Origin: Pseudomonas graminis
GTDB lineage: Bacteria > Pseudomonadota > Gammaproteobacteria > Pseudomonadales > Pseudomonadaceae
Direction: 5' to 3'
Assembly: GCF_900111735.1 (NCBI RefSeq)
Contig: NZ_FOHW01000021.1
Location: 1-64,000 of the forward strand
DNA length: 64,000 bases
Numbering within the stretch: position 1 is the first letter of the stretch; each line of letters opens with the position of its first letter. Of the stretch, positions 8,387 to 15,918 are shown piece after piece. A program made the translations under genes and the position numbers. The notes below the pieces were generated by a model. It was given only the letters and a program-made list of their open reading frames with translations. It ran no database searches and was not told where the DNA came from.

Positions 8387-9952
8387 TTGAGACAGGTAGA
8401 AGGATCGGAGTTCGGCGTCAGAAACCGACGACTCAAACGCATGCCTGTGTTGTGGCTGGCGGGGCTGTTTACCTTGTTGGTGTGCATCTCCATCACCAGC
8501 ATCAACGTCTGGCAATTGCGCCAGACGCGCATTCACGAGCTGGAAATCGCCAACACCAACGTCACCAACCTCTCGCGCTCAATGGCGCAGCACGCCGATG
8601 ACGCCTTCGATCAGGCGCACATCGCCGTGTCGTCGGTGGTCGAGCGGCTCTCGTTCGACGGCTTCGGTGCCGCGAGTGGTTCGCGCATGCACGACTATCT
8701 GCGCGCCACTGCCGCCAGCGTCGAGCAGATCCAGGGCCTGTTCATCTACGACAAGGACGGCAACTGGGCTGCCACCTCCCTCAACCACATGCCGGCCAAC
8801 GCGAACAATGCAGACCGCGAGTATTTCCGTTTTCACCAATCCATCGCCAGCAACCTGCCCCACGTCGGCCCCGCCATCCAGAGCCGCACCACCGGCGACT
8901 GGATCATCCCGGTGTCGCGACGGGTGGACGATGAAATGGGCAACTTCGCCGGCGTGGTGCTGGCCACCGTCGAACTGAACTACTTCGAACGGTTTTTCGA
9001 GCGCTTCGACATCGGCAAGCATGGCGTCATCACACTGGCCATGGCCGACGGCACCGTGTTGGCGCGACGTCCGTTCATTGAAAACGTGCGCGGCACTTCC
9101 ATCGGCGACGGCGAGTTATTTCGTCTTTACGTCAGGGAACACTACGAAGGCACGGCGAACGTCGTGTCGATGCTCGACCACGAGCAGCGCCTGTACGGCT
9201 ACAAGAAACTGGATCGCTACCCCATGGTGGTACTCGCCGGTCTGTCCGAGCGCGAGGTGCTCGACGAGTGGAGGCAGTACGCGTGGCGCTCGCTGGCGAT
9301 CATCATCTGCGTGGTGGTTGCCAACCTGCTGTTTGGCGTCTTGCTCTTCCAGCAAATTCGCTTCGGCCTCAACGCCGAATCACAGCTGCGCATTGCCAGC
9401 CACTCGCTGGAAAAGCTCGCGCTGCAAGACAGTCTGACCGGGCTGGCCAATCGTCGGCATTTTCAGGAGATTCTCGGTCTGGAGTTCGGCAACGGGCAGC
9501 CGAACCTGCATCCGCTGAGCCTGATCATGATCGACATCGATTTATTCAAGAGCTACAACGACAACTACGGCCACGTCGCCGGCGACAAATGCATCATCGC
9601 CGTGGCCGAGTGCATTCGCAGCACCCTCAACCGCACCGGCGACCTTGCGGTGCGCTACGGCGGGGAAGAAATGGCCGTGTTCCTGCCCTACAGCGACAGG
9701 CAAGGCGCGGTGAGTCTGGCGGAGAAGATCCGGTTGGCCGTGCTTACCCGTGCCCTTGAACACCATGGCAATCCGATCGGCATCGTCAGCATCAGCCTGG
9801 GGGTCTATGGCTGTAAAGCGCAGGAATGCCCGACCCTGGAGGACTTCGTCAAACGCGCGGATGCGGCGCTGTATGCCGCCAAGCATCAGGGCCGCAATCG
9901 CACCGTGGCCTGGCAGGAGTCAACGCTGCTCAGTGCGCTGCCCGCGCCATAA
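8387..9952 (+). CDS. Membrane diguanylate cyclase with periplasmic Cache-type sensor
   Basis: 521 residues. It makes the second messenger c-di-GMP. One transmembrane helix (about 22-42), a periplasmic PDC/Cache-like domain (about 45-300, with IQGLFIYDKDGNW and DREYFRFHQ typical of the fold), a second helix (about 303-326), then a GGDEF domain from about 350. The active loop reads GGEEM rather than GGDEF or GGEEF. The feedback I-site RTGD lies exactly five residues before it. The start taken is TTG at 8387, preceded by GAGGGTGGGG. The ATG at 8441 would remove 18 residues and has no ribosome site. The 3' end overlaps the convergent DeoR gene by 23 bases. Confidence 0.85.
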   Translation: MRQVEGSEFGVRNRRLKRMPVLWLAGLFTLLVCISITSINVWQLRQTRIHELEIANTNVTNLSRSMAQHADDAFDQAHIAVSSVVERLSFDGFGAASGSRMHDYLRATAASVEQIQGLFIYDKDGNWAATSLNHMPANANNADREYFRFHQSIASNLPHVGPAIQSRTTGDWIIPVSRRVDDEMGNFAGVVLATVELNYFERFFERFDIGKHGVITLAMADGTVLARRPFIENVRGTSIGDGELFRLYVREHYEGTANVVSMLDHEQRLYGYKKLDRYPMVVLAGLSEREVLDEWRQYAWRSLAIIICVVVANLLFGVLLFQQIRFGLNAESQLRIASHSLEKLALQDSLTGLANRRHFQEILGLEFGNGQPNLHPLSLIMIDIDLFKSYNDNYGHVAGDKCIIAVAECIRSTLNRTGDLAVRYGGEEMAVFLPYSDRQGAVSLAEKIRLAVLTRALEHHGNPIGIVSISLGVYGCKAQECPTLEDFVKRADAALYAAKHQGRNRTVAWQESTLLSALPAP

Positions 9953-10712
9953 CGATCTGCGCGACCTTGCTGCGAAACAACTCCAGCCGGTCAGCCGGCG
10001 CGTCGTGTTCGACCACCAGCGCACCGACTTCCTCGCACTGCGCCACCTGGTAGTGGGCGATGCTGGAAAGCTTCTCGTTGATCACCGCCACCGCCACCTG
10101 ACCGCTGCGCGCCACCACGGCACGCTTGAACTCGGCGACATCCATGTCGAACGCCGTCACGCCTTTCAGTGCATCCAGTGCACAGGCGCCGAGAAAGCAC
10201 AGATCGAAATTGAAGTGGGCGAGCTGTTGAATCGTGGTGAAGCCGTAAGTGCTACCCGCAACGGGACTCAGGCGTCCGCCGAGCAGAATCACCTCCACCG
10301 ACGGCAGCTTCATCAGCTCGACGGCGATCAGTGGCGCGTTGGTGGTGACGGTCAACGGCATGTGCGGATCAAGGGCTTTGGCGATCGCCAGGTTGGTCGA
10401 GCCGCCGTCGATAAACACGTGCTGCCCGGCGCTGATCAGACCCGCAGCCGCCACGCCTAACTGACGCTTGCGCCCGGGCTCATGCTCGACACGCACGGCC
10501 AGCGGCCCGTCCGACGCCAACGAAATCGCCCCGCCATATACGCGCTTGCACAGCCCGGCGCCCGCCAGAGCGCCCAGATCGCGGCGAATGGAATGCTCGG
10601 ATACATTGAATTCGGCCGCCAGCTCCGCCGCAATCACCCGACCGTGCGCGGCAAGACGCTCGGTGATCAACCGCTGGCGCTCGCCGGGAAATGCTTCAGG
10701 ATTGGCAGACAT
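9930..10712 (-). CDS. DeoR-family transcriptional regulator
   Basis: 260 residues from the ATG at 10712, preceded by GAGG. An alternative start at 10742 would add ten residues. The N-terminal DeoR helix-turn-helix has the sequence FNVSEHSIRRDLGAL (about 35-49), followed by a DeoR sugar-phosphate sensor domain with VFIDGGSTN, TNAPLI and the D-x-x-F-x-G-like FDLCFLGACALD. DeoR regulators usually sense phosphorylated sugars. No sugar operon adjoins it, so its target is unknown. It converges on the diguanylate cyclase, overlapping it by 23 bases. Confidence 0.82.
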   Translation of the reverse strand: MSANPEAFPGERQRLITERLAAHGRVIAAELAAEFNVSEHSIRRDLGALAGAGLCKRVYGGAISLASDGPLAVRVEHEPGRKRQLGVAAAGLISAGQHVFIDGGSTNLAIAKALDPHMPLTVTTNAPLIAVELMKLPSVEVILLGGRLSPVAGSTYGFTTIQQLAHFNFDLCFLGACALDALKGVTAFDMDVAEFKRAVVARSGQVAVAVINEKLSSIAHYQVAQCEEVGALVVEHDAPADRLELFRSKVAQIVMARAAH

Positions 10713-10779
10713 GAGGCCTCGGTAAAGGGCTGAATCGATCATAAACGAGCAGGATCATGGGACGCACTCAGGCGTCCTG

Positions 10780-11343
10780 TCAAACCCGGGCTGTATCGAG
10801 TTCCATGGGCTTGAGCGACTTGCAGAACAGAACGTTTTGATGGGTTTCAGCTTGCAGGCGATGCACCGGCGACCCGGCGTTTTCGTAGCCCTGGCGAGGG
10901 TAGAAAAGCAAGGCACGGGGATTACCCACCCAGACGGTCGCCCAGAGCTTCGAAGCGCCTCGGGCCGATGCTTCAATTTCGGCGCGCTGCAGCAACTGCC
11001 AGCCCAGGCCGCGCCCGGTAAAACGCTCCTGTACGTAGAGGCGATTCAGCTCAGCGGCGTGCTGATCGCCGACCATGGCGTGATCGGCTTGCAGGCAGAC
11101 CTGAGCAAAACCGACCAGGTGCTGATTGGCTTCCGCCAGCAGGAACAGCGTGTCCGGACGCTCGATAAACGCGGCAATGGTTTGGGGCGCAAACGATTCG
11201 AGGGCTTCACGAGCGATGGCGTCGCGAACGCCCTCGGTTGCATAGGTGTCCATGAACACCTGCATGCCCAACACCGCAATCGTCAGCACATCCGCTGGCG
11301 TGGCTGGACGCAGGGTGAATTCGAAGTTGTCGCTGTGGGCCAT
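10780..11343 (-). CDS. GNAT-family N-acetyltransferase
   Basis: 187 residues from ATG 11343, chosen over the longer frame from 11409 because AAGGAAG lies eight bases upstream. The GNAT fold is clear: motif A reads ELNRLYVQERFTGRGLGWQL with the acetyl-CoA R/Q-x-x-G-x-G/A-type loop, and motif B includes WVGNPRALLFYPRQGYEN. The acceptor is unknown. It is on the same strand as the DeoR gene, but a 67-base gap separates them and no shared role is evident. Confidence 0.8.
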   Translation of the reverse strand: MAHSDNFEFTLRPATPADVLTIAVLGMQVFMDTYATEGVRDAIAREALESFAPQTIAAFIERPDTLFLLAEANQHLVGFAQVCLQADHAMVGDQHAAELNRLYVQERFTGRGLGWQLLQRAEIEASARGASKLWATVWVGNPRALLFYPRQGYENAGSPVHRLQAETHQNVLFCKSLKPMELDTARV

Positions 11344-11470
11344 GTTCGCCGCTTCCTTGAGTGCGAGTGATGAATGTCTGGACTGCCTGGAAGTAAACGC
11401 GTCACTCATTCAAGCCAGGTAACCGGGTTGACCGCAATCAATGCAAATCTACGGTTTGAATGCGATCAAC

Positions 11471-11559
11471 TGTGAGAGCGCGCTTGCCCGCGAAAGCAGT
11501 GTGTCAGGCAATCGATTCGTTGCAGCCAGAATGCCTTCGCGGGCAAGCGCGCTCCTACA
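11471..11559. repeat. REP doublet downstream of the HAAAP transporter
   Basis: TGTGAGAGCGCGCTTGCCCG followed by CGAAAGC faces GCCTTCGCGGGCAAGCGCGC followed by TCCTACA. The arms are inverted, with about 35 bases between them. It lies between the 3' end of the minus-strand transporter and the 5' end of the acetyltransferase gene. Confidence 0.75.
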
Positions 11560-11594
11560 CCGTCCGCGCCAGCCCGCCTAACCCGGAACCGACA

Positions 11595-12872
11595 TCACTG
11601 CAACAACGAATACACCAGCGCCGAGATCGAGATCAGTCCGATCACAACGACAAACACGTTGGACAGTTTCCCCGCATAACGGCGCATGGCCGGTACTTTG
11701 CGCACGGCGTACATCGGCATGAGGAATAGCAGCGCGGCAATGACCGGGCCGCCGAGGGTTTCGATCATGCCCAGAATGCTTGGGTTGAGTGTCGCCACCA
11801 GCCAGCAGACCATCAGCATGAAGCCTGCGGTCAGGCGATCGAGCGCACGTGGCGAAGGGCGGCGGCCGGTCTTCATCACCAGACCTTTGAGGCCTTCACT
11901 GGCGCCGATGTAGTGGCCCAGGAACGACTTGGTGATCGCCACGAAAGCAATCAACGGCGCGGCAAACGCGATGGTCGGGTTGCTGAAATGGTTGGCCAGA
12001 TAGGACAGGATCGACAGGTTCTGCGCCTTCGCTTCCGCCAGTTGCTCCGGCGCCAGGGTCAGCACGCAGCTGAAAACGAAGAACAGCACCATGACCACCA
12101 TCAGCAGATGGGCGCGGGCCAGGATCTGCGCGCTGCGCGGTTCGGCCTGCTCGCCATATTGACGCTTCTGGTCGACGGCAAACGCTGAAATGATGGGCGA
12201 ATGGTTGAACGAGAAGACCATCACCGGAATCGCCAGCCACAGCGTGTGCAGCAGCGCCGACGGTGCCGGAAGGCTGCTCGCGGTGGTGAGGATGCCGCCG
12301 TTCCAGTGGGGAATCAGAAACACCGCGAGGAACAGCAAGGCCACGATGAACGGGTACACCATCAGGCTCATGGCCTTGACAATGATCTGCTCTCCGCACC
12401 GCACCACCGCCAGCAAGCCAAGGATCAGCACGAACGCCAGCAGCGCCCGGGGCGGCGGCTGTACATGCAGTTGGTGCTCCATGAAACTGCCCACGGTGTT
12501 GGTCAGCGCCACGCTGTAGATCAGCAGGATCGGAAACACGGCGAAGAAATACAGCAGCGTGATCAAGGCACCGGCTTTCTTGCCGAAATGCTGCTCGACC
12601 ACCTCGGTGATGTCCGCGCCGTTGCGGCCCGACAGCACGAAACGGGTCAGCCCGCGGTGCGCATAGAAGGTCATCGGGAAGGCCAGCACGGCCAGAATCA
12701 CCAGCGGCCAGAACCCGCCAATACCTGCGTTGATAGGCAGAAACAACGTGCCCGCGCCGATGGCGGTGCCGAACAGCCCGAGCATCCAGGTGGTGTCGTT
12801 GCGGTTCCAGGTCGTTACGCTCGCGGGTGCTGCGTCGACGGTGCGTTCGACGCTGTTGGCCTGATCATTCAT
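11595..12872 (-). CDS. HAAAP-family amino-acid transporter (SdaC/serine-type)
   Basis: 425 residues with about eleven hydrophobic helices. The first helix holds GLFGTAIGAGTLFLPINAG, the substrate/ion loop of the hydroxy and aromatic amino-acid permease family. FSFNHSPIISAF in the middle helix is also a family hallmark. SdaC (serine:H+ symport) is the closest match by feel, but tryptophan or threonine transport cannot be excluded. The ATG at 12872 is preceded by GGAGA. A strong hairpin lies in the leader (12939-12974). Confidence 0.82.
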   Translation of the reverse strand: MNDQANSVERTVDAAPASVTTWNRNDTTWMLGLFGTAIGAGTLFLPINAGIGGFWPLVILAVLAFPMTFYAHRGLTRFVLSGRNGADITEVVEQHFGKKAGALITLLYFFAVFPILLIYSVALTNTVGSFMEHQLHVQPPPRALLAFVLILGLLAVVRCGEQIIVKAMSLMVYPFIVALLFLAVFLIPHWNGGILTTASSLPAPSALLHTLWLAIPVMVFSFNHSPIISAFAVDQKRQYGEQAEPRSAQILARAHLLMVVMVLFFVFSCVLTLAPEQLAEAKAQNLSILSYLANHFSNPTIAFAAPLIAFVAITKSFLGHYIGASEGLKGLVMKTGRRPSPRALDRLTAGFMLMVCWLVATLNPSILGMIETLGGPVIAALLFLMPMYAVRKVPAMRRYAGKLSNVFVVVIGLISISALVYSLLQ

Positions 12873-12938
12873 CCGGTCGATTCTCCGTTGCCGGTGATAG
12901 CTACATGGTCAAAAGCGCGTCGAAAAACGTGGCAGTCG

Positions 12939-12974
12939 GCGCCCCTGACCGGTTCTCTACAGGGAAAGGGGCGC
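12939..12974 (-). promoter_or_regulatory. Leader hairpin upstream of the HAAAP transporter
   Basis: GCGCCCCT (12939-12946) and AGGGGCGC (12967-12974) form a perfect 8-bp stem with a 20-base loop, 67 bases before the transporter's ATG. There is no T-run after it, so it is not a simple terminator. It could be an attenuator, a protein-binding hairpin or an operator. Its role is inferred from position only. Confidence 0.4.
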
Positions 12975-13131
12975 GATTGTCCGGGATTGGAGAGCAGAAT
13001 CAAAGGCTTGTCGGACCAAAAGCTCGCGGGGCCGGATGATGAAAGATTGAAACCGACTCAACTTCCTGCACAAACCAACAACGCTTCGTACTTATCAAAC
13101 GGGACACTTCCTACATCGGAAACGGACGAAC

Positions 13132-13150
13132 CAATTCGCGAAACGAATTG
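13132..13150. promoter_or_regulatory. Inverted repeat CAATTCG-N5-CGAATTG
   Basis: Perfect 7-base arms around CGAAA, about 80 bases before the SnoaL-like gene's ATG, in an AT-rich promoter-like stretch. It is probably an operator or a short RNA hairpin; no regulator can be assigned. Confidence 0.35.
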
Positions 13151-13229
13151 TAAATTCAAGACCGTACAACTTTCTATCCTCCTCCATTAGGCTCTCGACC
13201 CACATTCAATCGCCCATGGAAGGCAACTC

Positions 13230-13679
13230 ATGCTCAAGACTTTCGCTGTTATCACATTGCTCACTGCCAGCGCTATCGCAAGTGCAAACAACGTCTCCGC
13301 TCAATGCGCAACACTTGACAAGCAACAGGCGAAAATCCTGTTCGAACGCTGGAACACAGCCTTGCAAACCGGCGACCCAGGCAAGGTTGCGGCGAACTAC
13401 GCGGCCGATGCCGTGCTGCTGCCGACCCTCTCCAACCAGCCCAGAACAGACCTTGCTGGCAAACTCGACTACTTCAACAAGTTTCTCAAGAACAAGCCGG
13501 TCGGCACTGTCGATAGCAGCACTGTTATGACAAGTTGCAACAGCGCAATCGATACCGGCACTTACACGTTCCGTTTCAGCGATAACTCAGCCGTCAGCGC
13601 GCGTTACACCTTCACTTATGCATTCGTCGACAACCAGTGGTTGATTACATCGCACCACTCTTCAGCCATGCCGGAGTAA
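13230..13679 (+). CDS. Secreted SnoaL-like (DUF4440/SgcJ-type) protein
   Basis: 149 residues with a clear signal peptide (MLKTFAVITLLTASAIASA, cleavage near residue 19). The mature part looks like the NTF2/SnoaL fold: ILFERWNTALQTGDPGKVAA, then ADAVLLPTLS, and a C-terminal TFTYAFVDNQWLITSHHSS strand pair. Two cysteines (in SAQCAT and MTSCNSA) could form a disulfide outside the cytoplasm. GGAAGG precedes the ATG. Small-molecule binding is likely from the fold; catalysis is not established. A hairpin with AGTCGGCC/GGCCGACT arms (13696-13726) lies between it and the convergent kinase gene. Confidence 0.78.
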   Translation: MLKTFAVITLLTASAIASANNVSAQCATLDKQQAKILFERWNTALQTGDPGKVAANYAADAVLLPTLSNQPRTDLAGKLDYFNKFLKNKPVGTVDSSTVMTSCNSAIDTGTYTFRFSDNSAVSARYTFTYAFVDNQWLITSHHSSAMPE

Positions 13680-13750
13680 CGGACATTCAGCCAACAGTCG
13701 GCCTGACGTCCAACTCCGGGCCGACTCAACTTTCAGACCCGTCCCACACG

Positions 13751-15085
13751 TCACTCGCCTGCGACATCGCGCCGCAACGGCATGCTCAGCTCCACCCGCA
13801 AACCGTCCTGACGGCTGTCGAAGCGCAGCGAGCACGCGCAGCGTTGAACGATGGCCTGAACAATTGCCAGCCCCAGGCCCGCGCCGGGGCTTTTGCCGTT
13901 GCGCCAGAAGCGTTGGGTGAGCTTGTCCAGGTCCGGCTCGGGAATCCCCGGGCCATGATCGCGAACGCGGAAATGCGCCTGCCCGTCGAAGGTTTCGACA
14001 CTCAGCTCGACTTGCGCTGCGGCCTGGCTGTGGCGCAAGGCGTTGTCCAGCAGATTGCGCAACGCGGCCACCGCCAGCGCCGCAGGCATCTGCACGGCGG
14101 CGCTCGACAACTGCGACGGCAGGATCAGTTCGATGCGCTGCTCGTCGCCGTGACTGGCGTCGTGAATGGCCAGCCGCGCGACCTGCTCGGCGTCACACTG
14201 CACACCGTCATCGAACGACAGGCTGCCCTCGACCCGCGCCAACAAAAGCAGCTGTTCAAGGGTGCGATGCATGCGGTCGGCGCCCTCCTCCGCATGGGCC
14301 AGCGCCGTGTCGCGTTTCTGGCCGTCGGTCATGCGCGCCACCTGCAGATGGGTCTTGATGGCGGTGAGCGGGCTGCGCAGTTCATGGGCGGCGTCGCCGG
14401 TCAGCCGCCGCTCGCGCTCCAGGGTCTGGGCGATGCGCTGAAACAGCTGGTTCTGGCTTTTCAGCAGCGGCTGCAACTCGCTGGGCAAATTGGGCACGTC
14501 CAGCGGCTCGACCGAGTCTGCGCTGTGCCGATTCAAGGCATCGCGCATGCGATTGAGCGGCGCCAGCCCGCGGCCGATGCCGAACCAGACCAGCACCAGG
14601 CTGCCGAACAGCGCGACCAGCACCGGCACCGACGCCGCCAGCAACACCGAGTGCCCGAGCACGTCGCGTTCAATCTGGCGGTCGGCAGTGCTCACCCGCA
14701 CGTTGCCATGCATCATCGTGTACACGCGCCAGTGGTCGCCGTTGATCATCTGGTCATGGAAGCCGCTGGCGTCAGCCTTCAGCGGTTCGCTCGGCGAGCT
14801 GTCGGTGCGGGCCAGCACCTGCCCGCGCAGGGAGCTCAACTGACACGCCATGCCGTTGGGCAACGCCGGATCGTCCGCCCGCAGCGAGCGGGTGTCGCTG
14901 CCGGTGGGCATCTGCATCTGTTCGAGCAACCCGGCCACCATCCGCGCCGAGGCCTCAAGGCGTTGATCGAGGGACTGCATCATCTGCGTGCGCAAGTCGC
15001 GCAGCATCCACGCCGCCGCCAACACCCAGATCAGAATGAACGCCGAGCCCAGAATCAGACTCAGCCGCGTGCGCAGGCTCATCAT
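13751..15085 (-). CDS. Sensor histidine kinase, DsbS-like
   Basis: 444 residues: transmembrane helix about 10-28, periplasmic sensor about 30-145, second helix about 147-170, then HAMP-like linker, DHp domain with His234 in GDAAHELRSPLTAIK, and an ATPase domain with LLDNALRHS (N box), DHGPGIPE (G1) and GAGLGLAIVQ (G2). The ATG overlaps the stop of the response-regulator gene by four bases. The regulator's gene is divergent from dsbD-dsbE-dsbG, the same arrangement as PA2480-PA2476 in P. aeruginosa. There, as I recall, the pair is called DsbRS and answers copper, so copper or thiol stress is the likely signal. Confidence 0.85.
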   Translation of the reverse strand: MMSLRTRLSLILGSAFILIWVLAAAWMLRDLRTQMMQSLDQRLEASARMVAGLLEQMQMPTGSDTRSLRADDPALPNGMACQLSSLRGQVLARTDSSPSEPLKADASGFHDQMINGDHWRVYTMMHGNVRVSTADRQIERDVLGHSVLLAASVPVLVALFGSLVLVWFGIGRGLAPLNRMRDALNRHSADSVEPLDVPNLPSELQPLLKSQNQLFQRIAQTLERERRLTGDAAHELRSPLTAIKTHLQVARMTDGQKRDTALAHAEEGADRMHRTLEQLLLLARVEGSLSFDDGVQCDAEQVARLAIHDASHGDEQRIELILPSQLSSAAVQMPAALAVAALRNLLDNALRHSQAAAQVELSVETFDGQAHFRVRDHGPGIPEPDLDKLTQRFWRNGKSPGAGLGLAIVQAIVQRCACSLRFDSRQDGLRVELSMPLRRDVAGE

Positions 15086-15765
15086 GGCGTGGGCTCCGAA
15101 TCATGGCCGGCCGGGCCGAGGCGATAACCGAGCCCGCGGACGGTTTCGATGATGCGACCGCCCAGCTTGCGCCGCAGGTGATGGATGTGAACGTTGAGGG
15201 CGTTGCTCTCGACCTCGTCGCCGAAGCCGTACACACAGTCCTTCAACTGCTCGCCCGAAAGCACGCGGCCACTGTTGTTCAGCAGCGCTTGCAGCAGGGC
15301 CTGCTCGCGGCGGGACAGATCGACCGGCTGACCGGCAAGGCGGGTTTCCCGGCTGCTCGGGTCATAGCTGAGCACGCCATGTTCGATCACATTGACGCTG
15401 CGCCCGGCCATGCGACGCACCAGGGTGTGCAGGCGCGCGCTGAGTTCACGCAGGTCGAAGGGCTTGAGCAGGTAATCGTCAGCGCCGGCCTGCAAGCCGT
15501 CGACGCGGTCGGTCACCGTGTCGCGAGCGGTAAGAATCAGCACCGGGATTTCCACGCCCTGCTGGCGAATCTGGCGCAACAGCTTCAGACCATCTTCATC
15601 GGGCAGGCCGAGGTCCAGAATCATCACGTCGAAATGCGCAGCCGCGAGCATCGCCCGCGCGGAGGAGGCCGTGGCCACGCGATCCACCGTCAGGCCCTGG
15701 GCATCAAGGCCTGCGACGATGCCGCTGGCGATCAGGTCGTCGTCTTCACAAAGCAGTACGTGCAT
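15082..15765 (-). CDS. OmpR-family response regulator, DsbR-like
   Basis: 227 residues. The receiver domain has the acidic pocket EDDD (7-10), phosphoacceptor Asp51 (MILDLGLP) and Lys101 (LLKPFD). The winged-helix effector domain (about 128-217) contains ALNVHIHHLRRKLGG and IETVRGLGYRL. It is translationally coupled to the downstream kinase and divergent from dsbD. A direct repeat in the intergenic region (15855-15873) is a good candidate binding site. OmpR-type regulators typically bind tandem sites spaced 10-11 bp, which fits. Confidence 0.88.
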   Translation of the reverse strand: MHVLLCEDDDLIASGIVAGLDAQGLTVDRVATASSARAMLAAAHFDVMILDLGLPDEDGLKLLRQIRQQGVEIPVLILTARDTVTDRVDGLQAGADDYLLKPFDLRELSARLHTLVRRMAGRSVNVIEHGVLSYDPSSRETRLAGQPVDLSRREQALLQALLNNSGRVLSGEQLKDCVYGFGDEVESNALNVHIHHLRRKLGGRIIETVRGLGYRLGPAGHDSEPTP

Positions 15766-15854
15766 GGTCGGCCCCGAAAAAAAGGCGATTGAAGCGCAGA
15801 GGGATTAACGGCGGATTATGCACGAGCCGCCGCAGGCACGACGCGCCCCCGAGC

Positions 15855-15873
15855 GTTAATCGACAGTTAATCG
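15855..15873. promoter_or_regulatory. Direct repeat GTTAATCG-aca-GTTAATCG, candidate response-regulator box
   Basis: Two identical 8-mers start 11 bases apart (15855 and 15866), about one helical turn, as for tandem OmpR-family half-sites. The site is 45 bases before the dsbD start and 90 before the response-regulator start, so it could serve both divergent units. A looser GGATTAACGGCGGATTATG stretch lies at about 15801-15819. Confidence 0.55.
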
Positions 15874-15918
15874 CCACTGCGCAGGATTCGCCCCATTCAC
15901 AGTGGCGGGAAGGTGTGC

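Larger units (their letters stand above)
12873..13229. other. Divergent intergenic region between transporter and SnoaL-like gene
   Basis: No gene is visible. It holds a strong inverted repeat near the transporter (12939-12974) and a perfect 7-bp-arm inverted repeat near the SnoaL-like gene (13132-13150). The right half (13050-13200) is noticeably AT-richer than its surroundings, as expected for promoters. Confidence 0.6.
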
